From positions 5,084,001-5,148,000 of the forward strand of contig NC_134440.1 of NCBI RefSeq assembly GCF_030867145.1: a DNA stretch of 64,000 nucleotides. Reading direction: 5' to 3'. Below are positions 11,201-25,692 of the stretch, one piece after another. The position numbers and the translations under genes are program-made. Each line of letters starts with the position of its first letter. The first letter of the stretch is position 1. The stretch comes from Opisthocomus hoazin. Its lineage: Eukaryota; Chordata; Aves; Opisthocomiformes; Opisthocomidae. The notes beneath the pieces were generated by a model. It did not search any database. It worked only from the letters and a program-made list of their open reading frames with translations, and was not told the DNA's origin.

Positions 11201-12257
11201 GGACACAGGGACGTGGTGAGAGCAGACTGGGGGACATGGGGACACAGGGCCGTGGGGACATGGCTGGGGGACACAGGGACGCTGGGACACAAGGACATGG
11301 CTGGGGGACATGGGGACATGGCTAGGGGACACGGGGACACAGCTGGGGGACAGGGGGATGCGGGGATGGGACTGGGGGACACGGGGATGTGGGGACACAA
11401 GGACATGGCTGGGGGACACAGGGACATGGCTGGGGGACATGGGGACATGGGGCTATGGGGACACAGGTGGGGGATGGCGGGACATGGCTGGGGGACACGG
11501 TGGCGCGGGGCCACGGGGACATGGCTGGGGGACGGTGGGACATGGGGATGCGGGGATGGGACTGGCAGACACGGGGACATGGCTGGGGGACATGGGGATG
11601 TGGGAACACGATGACATAGCCGTGGCTTGTGGGGCCATGGGGACATGGCTGGGGGACACAGGGACATGGGGACACGGCTGGGGGCATGGGGATGTGGGAA
11701 CACGATGACATGCCTGGGGGACATGGGGACACGGGGCCGTGGGGACATGGCTGGGGGATGGGGGGACATGGGGACATGGCTGGGGGACACGTGGACGCGG
11801 GGATGGGACTGGGGGACGCGGGGACACGGAGCTGTGGGGACAGGGCTGGGGAACGGGGGGACACGGGGACATGGCGGGACCGTGGGGACACGGCGGGGGG
11901 ACGTGGCGGGGGTCGCGGTGGCGCGGGGCCGCAGCTCCCCGTCCCGGCAGGTCCCTGGAGGGGCCGGGGGGGGGGCCTGGCCCCGGGGGGGGGGCGGCAG
12001 CGCAGCCCCCGGCCCGTCAGGCCCCGCCCCGCGGGTGCCCCCGGCTGGCCCCGCCCCGCCCGCGCCCGTCCCCGCGCCCGCGCGCGCGCCGAGGCTCCCC
12101 CGCGTGAGCGCGCGCAGGTGCACACACACGCGCGCACGGGGCGGGCGGGCTGTGCACGCAGGGGCGCGCGCGCGCGTGTCCCCGGCCGGTGCGCGCGCGC
12201 GTCCCCGCGGCCGGCGCGCGTCCCCGCGCGCGCGCCCGCCCGCCCGGTACCTGCCAT
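8287..12257 (-). CDS. MPND: MPND (MPN/JAMM domain-containing protein)
   Basis: Thirteen exons (plus coordinates, gene order): 12251-12257, 10685-10911, 10325-10555, 10087-10249, 9930-10014, 9753-9849, 9553-9625, 9392-9468, 9142-9310, 8988-9058, 8803-8892, 8484-8576, 8287-8373. All are GT/AG and sum to 489 codons plus stop. Exon 1 codes only for M-A plus one base. Then come an acidic stretch, a RAMA domain (GITLRVLLRDG, SIYYL-GKKFVGDL, WATHCKRLVNPAKKSGCGWAS; about 50-150), an acidic linker and the MPN domain (VEVTSFAAINKFQPFNV). The JAMM set is intact: E280, H337-S-H339, S347, D350 (H-x-H-x7-S-x2-D). Such proteins are zinc isopeptidases. Human MPND has been linked to chromatin and methylated DNA through RAMA (known). 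Intron 1 is filled by a minisatellite. Confidence 0.95.
11040..11910. repeat. GGGGACATGGCTG minisatellite in MPND intron 1
   Basis: Some 870 bp of degenerate tandem units of about 21-25 bp (ggggacatggctgggggac with 'acaggga' variants), G-rich on the plus strand and so C-rich on the sense strand of MPND. Long open frames here are by-products of the repeat. Confidence 0.9.
12060..12245. repeat. Alternating CG/CA tracts (Z-DNA-prone)
   Basis: At least six runs of alternating pyrimidine-purine, such as (CG)n and (CA)n blocks at 12078-12088, 12121-12136, 12166-12178, 12189-12201 and 12226-12237. They lie just downstream of MPND exon 1 and within the CpG island shared with STAP2. Such tracts favour left-handed DNA under negative supercoiling (known); formation here is inferred. 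Confidence 0.75.
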
Positions 12258-12555
12258 GCTCCGCTCGCGCCGCTCCCGCCGCGCCCGGTGCGCGCGGCGG
12301 CGGCGCCACGTGATGGGGCGGCCCCGCGCGCCCCGCCCCGCCCGGGGGGGGGGGGACACACACGGGGACACCGGCACCGGGGGGGGGGGAGGCGACAGCT
12401 CCGCCCCGGGGGGGGGACGCGCCCTGGCTCCCCCCCCCCCCCCGCCGCACCGGGTGCGCGCCCGGCCGGGGACACCCCCCCCGCACCGCCCCCCCCCCCC
12501 CGGTGCCCTTCGCCCCGGCCCGGCCCGGCGGCTCCTGCGGCGGCGGCGGGCGGAG
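12258..12555. promoter_or_regulatory. MPND/STAP2 bidirectional CpG-island promoter
   Basis: Only 298 bp separate the divergent start codons of MPND (12257, minus) and STAP2 (12556, plus). The sequence is CpG-dense with long G and C homopolymers and no obvious TATA box. The CpG island extends to roughly 11,900-12,650. Transcription start sites cannot be placed from sequence alone. Confidence 0.75.
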
Positions 12556-15500
12556 ATGGCCCGGCCGGTGCCCCCGCCCCGCCGGGACCGACCCCGGCCC
12601 CGGCCCGGCTACGAGGGCTTCGTGGAGAAGCGGGGACCACGGGAGCAGGTGGGCCGGCACCCCCGGACCGAACCCCGGCACCCCCTCACCGAGCCCCGGC
12701 ACCCCGGGAACACCCCGAGACCGACCCCCGGCACCCGTTCGCCACCCCCGCGTCCCGGTACCGACTCCTGGGACCGACCCCCGCGTCCCGGGAACCCCCC
12801 GGGCACCTCCTTACCGACCCCGGCACCCCCTCACCGACCCCCGCGTCTCGGGACCGACCCCCGGCACCCCGGGACCCCCTCGGGACCGACCCCCAGGACC
12901 TGCTGGCACTGACCCCCCCGCGGAGCGACCCCCCAGTTCCCTCCGCTGCAGGTGCCGGGGCTGACGCTCGCCTTCTACGGGGGGCCCCGGGACTGCGAGG
13001 TACGGGGGGGCCTCCGGGCGGGACCCCCAGGACCTGGACTCCCGGTGGGAACCGCCGAGGCTGGAGACCCCCCTGGACTGGGACCCCCCCCAGATGGGAC
13101 CCCCGGGTGGGATGGCCAAGACTGGAGAAACCGCTGGACTGGGAGCCCCCCCGTGACTGGGACCCCCCGTGACTGGGACCCCCCGAGGCTGGACACCCCC
13201 CTAGACTGGAACCCCCCCTCCCAAGTTGGGACCCTCGGGGCTGGGAACCCCTCAGGGTGGGACCCCTGTGACCCCCTGGATCTGTGACCCCCTCTAGGCT
13301 GGGACCCCAGAGACACCCCTGAGCCGGGACTCCCCCCCAGGGTGGGACCCCCAGCACAAGAAACCTTTGGGTGGGATCGGGTGGGTTCTACCAGACTGAG
13401 AACCCTGAGACCCCCTGGGGCTGGGACCCCCAAGGTGGGACCCCGGGATTGGGACCCTCCCTCTAGGCTGGGACTGCTGGGACCCCTGGGTCAGGACCCC
13501 CTCAGGGTGAGACCCCCAGGCTGGGACCCCCTCAGGGTGAGACCCCCAGGCTGGGACCCCTGAGACCCCCTGGGCCAGGACCCCCCCAGGGTGAACTCCC
13601 CCAGGGTGGGACCCTCAGGCTGGGACCCTTCCCCAGGCTGGGACCCCTGAGACCCCCTGGGCCACACCCCCCGGGTGGGCACCCTCAGGCCGGGACCCCT
13701 GGGACTGGGACCCCCAAGGTGGGACCCCCTGGGGGGCGGTCCCCCAGGCTGGGACCCCCCATGGAGGTGAGGGTGGGAGCCCAGCCTGGGGAGGGGGTCC
13801 CGGGGGGGGCTAAGGCCTGGCACACTCATGTCTGCGGTGGAGGTGGGCGGGGGGTCCCACGCTGGGGTGCCCCCAGCCCCTGGAGGTGCTGGACCCGGGC
13901 GAGCTGGTGGGCGTGCGGGCCGAGGGCGGGGGTCTCGTCCTCCGGCTGCGGGGACAGGAGGTGACGCTGAAGGTGAGGGGCACCCCGGGGGGGGCACCGG
14001 GCAGCGGAGGGACACGGGGGGCTGGAGGGGGGGGGGCTGGAGGGGACCCCGTGTCCTGGGTGGGGTGTTGGGGGACAGAGGGGTCTGGGGGGACTGGGGA
14101 CAGGGCGGGAGGGTGTGGGTGCAGGCAGGGGTCACGGTTGGGGATTTGGGGGTCTGGAGGGGGACAAGGTTTGGGGGTTTGGGGGGGCACAGGGGCAGGA
14201 GGGGGAGGCACAATGGCCGTGACTGGGGAGCACGGGGGGCAGGACTTGGGGGTCCCGAGGGGACAGGATTTGGGGGTGGGGGTCAGGGTGGCACTGGGGG
14301 GCACAGGGAACAGGATTTGGGGGTCCAGAGGGGACAGGATTTGGGGGCTGGGGGGACAGGGTGGCACGGGGGGGCACAGGGGACAGGATTTGGGGACTGG
14401 GCTCAGGAGGGCAATGGGGGGGACAGAGGACAGGATTTGAGGGTCCAGAGTGACAGAATTTGGGGGCTGGGGGTCAGGGTGGCACTGGGGGGCACAGGGG
14501 ACGGGACTTGGGGACAGGGGGGCTCTGAGGGGCACAGGGTTCAGGATTCAGGGGTACAGGGGGTGCAGAAGCAGAGGGCTGGGGTTATGGGATGGGGAGG
14601 GGGGCACAAGGGACAGGGCGTGGGGTCGCAGGGGGGTGCAGGGGAGAGGCCACCCCCATGTGTGTGTGTGTCCCCCCCCCAATATCACGGGCAGGCGGAG
14701 AGCTGGGAGGCGCAGGAGATGTGGCGGGGATTCATCCTGACCATGGCGGAGGTGGGCACGGGCGCTGGCCCCGGGGGGAGGTCTCAGGCAGGGGAGTCCC
14801 AGTGGTGGTGACCCCTCCATGTGTGTGTCCCCCCCAGATGAAGGTCCCCACCGACCTGGCACTGCTGCCCGGCCGCATCTTCCAGCTCTCAGAGGCCTTG
14901 CGTGAGGAGCAGGACCGCAGGGCCACCCAGGGGTCCCCCGCCACCCTGGGGTCACCCACAACCCAGGGGTCACCCACCACCCAGGTGTCCCCTGCCACCC
15001 AGGGGTCCCCCGCCACCCCCAGCCCCCCCCAAGGCACCGCCACCCCTGTGAGTCGGGTGGGTCTGGGGGGGTCTCCATCCTCCCTGGGGTGCGCTGGGGA
15101 GCGGGGTGGGTTGGGTGGCCCAACGGGGGTGACGGGGTGGGGGTCCCCGTGCAAGGAATGTCCCCTGGGCAGGGGTCCCCAAGCAAGGGACGTCCCCAGG
15201 ACATGGTTCTCCACGCAAGAGGTGTCCCCAGGGTGCAGGTCCCCGTGAGAGGGGTGGCCCTGGGATGAGGGTCCCTGTGGAAGGGATGTCCCCTGGGCAG
15301 GGGGCCCCACGCGAGAGGTCCCCCCAGGGTGCGGGTCCCTGTACGAGGGGTATCTGTGGGATGTGGGTCCCACGAGTGGTGTCCCCTCAGGACGAGGGTC
15401 CCTACACAAGGGGTGGCCCCAGGGTGAGGGTCCCTGTGGGCTGCAGGTCCCCGTGCGAGGGGTGACCCCAGGCAAGGGGTGTCCCTTGGGCTGGGGTCCC

Positions 15501-18129
15501 TGGGTGAGGGGTGTCCCTGGGGCTGGGGTCCCTGTGCAAGGAGTGTCTCCGGGGCGTGGGTCCTGGTGCGAGGGGGGTCCCCGGGGCTGGAGTCCCTGGG
15601 CAAGGGGGGTCTCTGGGCAAGGGGTGGCCCCAGGGCTGGGGTCCCCATGCGAGGGGTCCCTGGTGCTGGGGTCCCCGTCCGAGGGGTGTCCCTGGGGCTG
15701 GGGTCCCCAAGTGAGGGGTGTCCTCGGGGCGTGGGTCCTGGTGCAAGGGGTGGCCCCAGGGCTGGGGTCCCCATGCGAGGGGTCCCTGGCGCTGGGGTCC
15801 CCGTCCGAGGGGTGTCCCTGGGGCTGGGGTCCCTGGGAAAGGGGGGTCCCCGTGTGAGGGCGGTCCCTAGGGCTGGGGTCCCCATGCAAGGGGTGGCCCC
15901 AGGGCTGGGGTCCCCATGCGAGGGGTGTCCCCGGGGCTGGGGTCTCTGTGCGAGGGGGGTCCCTGGGGCTGGGGTCCCTGTGCGAGGGGCGGCCGCCCCC
16001 CTGACGCAGCCCCCCGGCAGGTGAACCGCGTGGACCAGGGCTACGTCATCGACGTGGACACACAGGTGAGTGATGGGGGACAGAGACCCCCGCGCACACA
16101 CCCAGGGGCACCCATCTGAGCCCCCACCATGGGCCCCACAAGGGATGGGGACCCCCGGGGCTGGAATTGAAGGGATTGGGACCCCCCAGCAGCTCAGACA
16201 CTTGGGGCCTGGGACCCACAGGGACTGGCACCCGTGGGGTCTGACAACCCTGACGCTGGGCACCCCAGGGAGCTGGGACCCCCCCCAATGCAAGGAACCC
16301 TGGGAAGTGGGACCCCCAAAGAGCTTGGACTCAAGGGACTGGGATCCCCAAGGGAATGGGACCCCCAAAGGGCAGGGACTCAAGGAACTGGGGCCCCTCA
16401 GGACTGGGACCCCCAAGGTGCTGGGACCCCCAAAGGGCCGATACCCAAGGGACTGGGACCCCTAAGGGCTGGGATACCCAAGGATCTGGACCCCCTAAGG
16501 CTGAGATCCCTGGGAACTGGGACCCCCTAAGCAACAAGGACCCCCTAAGGGGCTGGGGCCCAAGGCAAGGGACCACAAAACTGACAGGGACCCCCTAAGG
16601 GGCTGGGACCCAAGGGAATGGACCCCAAAACTGACAGGGACCCCCCAAGGGACCCAAGACCCCTAAGGGCTGGGACACCCAAGGATCTGGACCCCCTAAG
16701 GCTAACTAGGAACTGGGACCCCCTAAGCAACAGGGACCCCCTAAGGGGCTGGGACCCAAGGGAAGGGACCCCAAAACTGACAGGGACCCCCCAAGGGACT
16801 CAAGACCCCTAAGGGCTGGGACACCCAACGATCTGGACCCCCTAAGGCCAAGATCCCTGCGAACTGGGACCCCCCCCTAAGCAACAGGGACCCCCTAAGG
16901 GCCTGGGACCCAAGGGAAGGGACCCCAAAACTGACAGGGACTCCCCCAAGGGGCTGGGACCTAAAAAACCAGTACCCCTAAGAGACTGGGATACCCCAAA
17001 GGGCTGGGACCCAAGGGGCTGGGACCCCTCCAGGGCCTAGGAGAGGTGGGAAGGGACTGGGAGACTACGGTGGGGTCCCCGAGTGACCCCCCCGCGTGTG
17101 TGTCCCCCCCCCAGCATCGCTGCTCCTCGCTGGCCGAGGTTGTGGGGTACTTCGTGGAGAGCAGCAAGGGCAGCCTGCAGCCCCCGCACCGGGAGTACAG
17201 CCCGCGCCTCGGTGGGCTGGGGGGGTCTGGGGGGGCTCAGGGGGGTCGGGGGGGGGCTGGCAGGATGGTGTCGGGGGTGTTGGGAGCGATTCTGGGTGGT
17301 GGGGGGCATCTGGGAGGTCTCGGGGGGTTGCTGGAGAGTTGCCTTGGGGTGCTGTGGGGTGGTCTTGGGGGGGGGGGGGGCAGAGGTGCTGGGGTGCCGC
17401 AGGCTGGCACTGGAGGCCTGGGGGGGGGGTTAGGGGTGTGATAGGCAGGCAGAGGGTCTTTGACCCCCCCCCCCCGCCCCCGCTCTGCTCCAGAGTTCGT
17501 GGAGATGGATGGTGAGAACGGGGAGCAGACCCAGCGGGGGTGCGAGCCCCCCCCAGCCGCCCCCGCTGCCATCCCCCGGGCGCCGAAGCCATCCCGCGCC
17601 CCGCGCTGCAGCCCCCGGGGGGGCCCGGAAGACCCCCCCTATTCAGGGCCACCCCGCAGGAGGAGACCTACATGAACGAGCAGGGTGAGGCTGGCTGGGC
17701 TTGGGGAAACTGAGGCAGGGAGGGGGCACACACACCCCCCCCCCATGCTGACGCCCACCCTTCTCCACAGGCGAGCGAGACCCCCGGAGCTCGGCACCCC
17801 GTCCTGCCCCCCGCCGTGCCCTGCTGCCGCCCCACGACCGCGGTGAGGGGGGGTCCGCGTGCCTGCATCCCACTGCTGGGGGTGGGGGGCACTGGGGGGG
17901 GCAGAACCCAGATGCCTGGGTCCCATCACCGGCTCTGGGGGGGCAATGGGGACGAGGGGTGGAGCAGAGTGGTCCCTCTGGGGTGGGGGGCAAGGGAGGG
18001 GGCCCGGGCTCCTGGGTCCTGTGCCAGGCGGTCACCCCCCCCCCCCCCACGTCACCCCCCCATGGCACAGTCATGGCCGAGGAGCTCGCCAAGAAGCTGC
18101 AGCTGCACCGAGCGCTCACCAAGGACTGA
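12556..18129 (+). CDS. STAP2: STAP2 (signal-transducing adaptor), SH2 start not visible
   Basis: STAP2 is a PH-SH2 adaptor downstream of BRK and cytokine receptors that modulates STAT3/STAT5 (known for mammals). Exons: 12556-12648, 12952-12999, 13877-13972, 14695-14751, 14838-15047, 16021-16065, 17115-17211, 17494-about 17684, 17771-17842, 18071-18129. The PH part is GYEGFVEKRG, VPGLTLAFYGG, WRGFILTMAE, MKVPTDLALLPGRIFQLSEA. The SH2 tail is VNRVDQGYVIDVDTQ-HRCSSLAEVVGYFVE. The end VMAEELAKKLQLHRAL matches the mammalian C-terminal helix. The SH2 first half with the FLVR-type arginine should fall between 15047 and 16021, where only minisatellite is seen. Exon 8 reads EFVEMDGENGEQ, but EETYMNEQ at its end is in another frame, so a missed splice or homopolymer error is likely. 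Exon 5 carries coding QGSPAT-like repeats. Confidence 0.85.
13000..13770. repeat. GGGACCCC(C)-rich minisatellite, STAP2 intron 2
   Basis: Degenerate units such as 'gctgggaccccctgagaccc' and 'cagggtgagacccccagg' repeat through nearly the entire intron between STAP2 exons 2 and 3. No coding sequence is visible in it. Confidence 0.8.
13990..14640. repeat. GGGGACAGGATTTGGGGG minisatellite, STAP2 intron 3
   Basis: Units built from 'gcacaggggacaggatttgg' recur many times at variable spacing (about 45-70 bp). The tract is strongly G-rich on the sense strand of STAP2, so it could form G-quadruplexes or R-loops (inference). Confidence 0.8.
14927..15020 (+). repeat. STAP2: Coding hexapeptide repeat in STAP2 exon 5
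   Basis: Five tandem 18-nt units encode QGSPAT, LGSPTT, QGSPTT, QVSPAT and QGSPAT, followed by PSPPQG. They sit directly before the point where the SH2 domain starts in other STAP proteins. Reading frame and both splice sites are intact, so this is an in-frame expansion of the PH-SH2 linker. Confidence 0.8.
15090..16005. repeat. GGGGCTGGGGTCCCYGTGCGAGG minisatellite, STAP2 intron 5
   Basis: About 900 bp of units near 32 bp (ggctggggtccc, gtgcgaggggtgtccct with variants) fill the space between STAP2 exons at 15047 and 16021. No SH2-like coding segment can be read in any of the six frames. Confidence 0.85.
16100..17040. repeat. Compound minisatellite, STAP2 intron 6
   Basis: Units around 'gggctgggacccccaaggg' dominate. 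Larger blocks recur, including 'ggatctggaccccctaagg', 'ccaaaactgacagggacccc' and 'aagcaacagggaccccctaa'. The 'gatctggacc' block occurs near 16482, 16683 and 16829, suggesting a higher-order repeat of about 150-200 bp. Confidence 0.8.
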
Positions 18130-18336
18130 CGGGTGCCAGCGTGGGGGGGGCTGACCCCCCCTTTGTGCCAGGAACCAGCTGGGACAGCGGTGCCCCCCCC
18201 AGCAAAGCTACCCCCCCCAGTCCCCCCGGGGTCCGGGCACCCCCCTGGTGCTGGGTGGCCCTGGGGAGGGGGGGTGCGGCCAGCGACAGACCCCAAACCC
18301 ACAGATTTGGGGGGCATCGCCCTGGGTGCCCTCCTG

Positions 18337-18342
18337 AATAAA
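18337..18342 (+). terminator. STAP2: STAP2 poly(A) signal AATAAA
   Basis: Canonical hexamer in 'cctgaataaaggcactg', about 208 nt after the STAP2 stop codon, followed by a GT-rich stretch (ctggtgctgtgg) about 25 nt downstream. Confidence 0.8.
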
Positions 18343-18474
18343 GGCACTGCCCCGCTCAGCCCCGTCCTGGTGCTGTGGGGGGACACCGAGACAACACCCC
18401 CCCCCAAAAAAAATCCCCCCCTTGGGGTGGTGCCACCCGGCGCCCCGTGCCACGGCGTCACACCTACGTCCCGC

Positions 18475-18480
18475 TTTATT
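18475..18480 (-). terminator. FSD1: FSD1 poly(A) signal AATAAA
   Basis: The plus-strand tttatt reads AATAAA on the minus strand, about 276 nt after the FSD1 stop codon. It is the only canonical hexamer in the FSD1 3' flank. Confidence 0.75.
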
Positions 18481-18755
18481 CTTCAGACCAGAAGCAGCTC
18501 TCGATGGCGAGGGGCGACGTGCCCAGCCCGCTGCCAGCCGGGGGGGGGGGGCTGGCACGGAGTGGGGGGGCCGGCACGGAGTGGGGGGGGGCCGGCTGGT
18601 GGGACCGTGGGTGCCGGTGCACCCCAGCTCTGGGGGCTGGCACAGCCCTGCCAGTGCCGCGCTGGGGGTAGGGGGGGTTAGGGAGGGGGTGGGGGGTACA
18701 TTCAGTGCTCTTGCCTGGGGGGTGCCCGCCGTGGGGGGGGGGGGGGGGCACGGCT

Positions 18756-24564
<5,809 letters not shown>

Positions 24565-24670
24565 ACCGGGCCGGCCCCGCCGCCGCTCGGCCCCGCCGCC
24601 GCCAACAAAGGGGGAGCGGCGCCCCCCGCCCCGCCCCTCCCTGCCCCGCCACTCCCGGCCGCGGGGCACG

Positions 24671-24688
24671 ACGGGAAGTGTAGTCTGG
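24671..24688 (-). promoter_or_regulatory. ZNF143/ETS-like motif 1 upstream of FSD1
   Basis: The minus strand reads CCAGACTACACTTCCCGT, combining ACTACA with an ETS-type TTCC core. It resembles the ACTACAnnTCCC part of the ZNF143 (SBS) motif. It lies 107-124 bp upstream of the FSD1 start codon. Confidence 0.55.
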
Positions 24689-24709
24689 CCGCCGGGAGCC
24701 GCCCCGCGG

Positions 24710-24729
24710 CATGCTGGGAGATGTAGTCC
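24710..24729 (-). promoter_or_regulatory. ZNF143/THAP11-type motif 2 upstream of FSD1
   Basis: The minus strand reads GGACTACATCTCCCAGCATG, an almost complete match to the ZNF143/THAP11 consensus ACTACAnnTCCCAGnATGC. It lies about 150 bp upstream of the FSD1 start codon, a usual promoter-proximal position. Confidence 0.75.
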
Positions 24730-25029
24730 GGGTATGGGGGACTCCCCCCCGCCACCCCCCCCCGAGCACGGGGAGCTGAGACCCCCCAGGAAAACGGGGT
24801 CCCCCCCATAAAGGGAGACCGGCGGGCGCCCCTCCCCAGCCAGCACCCCCGGGAAGGGAGACCGGGACCCCGCGGGGCGGGACACCCCCACCCGCAGTTG
24901 GGGGGGGGTCCCGGGGGGTCCCCGGGTGGCACGGCCCGTGCGTGGGGCCAGGCTGGGGCCACCCGAACCCCCCTTGCCCAGGGTGGGGGACCGAGGCAGT
25001 GCCCTCCCCTGACCTTGCTCCGGACCGTG

Positions 25030-25540
25030 TCCCCCATCCCTGTCCCCATCCCAGTCCCCATCCCGGTCTCTGTCCTGGTCCCAGTCCCCATTCCCATCCC
25101 ATCCCTGTGCCCTGTTCCCGTCCCCATCCCAGTCCCCATCCCTGTGCCCATCCCCATCCCATCCTTGTCCCTGTCCCCATCCCTGTGCCCTGTTCCGGTC
25201 CCCACCCCAGGTCCCTGTCCCTGTCCCCTTCCCTGTCCCCATCCTGGTCTCACTCTCCATCCTTGTGTCCATCCCCATCCCATCCCTGCGCCCTGTTCCT
25301 GTCCCCATCCTGGTCCCCATCCTGGTCCCCTGTCCTGTTCCTGTCCCCATCCCTGTCCCATCCCGGTCCTCATTCTGGTCCCTGTTCCCATCCCTGTCCC
25401 CATCCGGATCCCTGTCCTGTCCCTGTCCCATCCCTGTGCCCTGTTCCTGTCCCCATCCCTGTCCCTGTCCTGATCCCCATCCTTGTCCCCATCCTTGTCC
25501 CCCTCCCGGTCCCAGTCCCGGTCCTGGTCCCGGTCCCCCT
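25030..25540. repeat. (CCCCATCCCNGTC)n short-unit repeat
   Basis: About 500 bp of six-base modules (ccccat, cccagt, ccctgt, cctggt, cccggt), C/T-rich on the plus strand, between the FSD1 promoter and TMIGD2 exon 1. Long open frames on the minus strand (GTGMGQGQDRD-like) are repeat by-products. Confidence 0.88.
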
Positions 25541-25692
25541 CCCCTGGCCACGCAGCGTGGTGGCAGGAAGCCGTGGCGTCACAGCGAGTCAACCTGGGTG
25601 ACGAGGGGCCCAGACACTGACCTCTGGGGACAAGGACAGCTTGGGGACAGGGACACGGCCCCTCGGAGCAGGGTGGCTGGGGTGGCGCTGGG

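Larger units (their letters stand above)
18130..18755. other. STAP2 / FSD1 convergent 3' region
   Basis: The two stop codons are 627 bp apart. A STAP2 AATAAA lies at 18337-18342 and an FSD1 (minus) AATAAA at 18475-18480, so the two mRNAs should end within about 130 bp of each other or overlap slightly. The part between 18540 and 18760 consists largely of G homopolymers and a short 'tggcacggagtgggggg' repeat. Confidence 0.75.
24565..25692. promoter_or_regulatory. Divergent FSD1 / TMIGD2 spacer with CpG promoter
   Basis: The first 200 bp upstream of FSD1 are CpG-rich and carry two ZNF143-like motifs, consistent with the FSD1 promoter. From about 25,030 to 25,540 a tandem repeat takes over. The TMIGD2 start codon at 25693 has no CpG island or TATA box that I can identify. 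Confidence 0.65.

Noticed and set aside
9926-11440. 504-codon minus-strand open frame treated as one exon
   Set aside because: It merges three true MPND exons with introns and the minisatellite. Conserved splice sites and the human protein support the separate exons.
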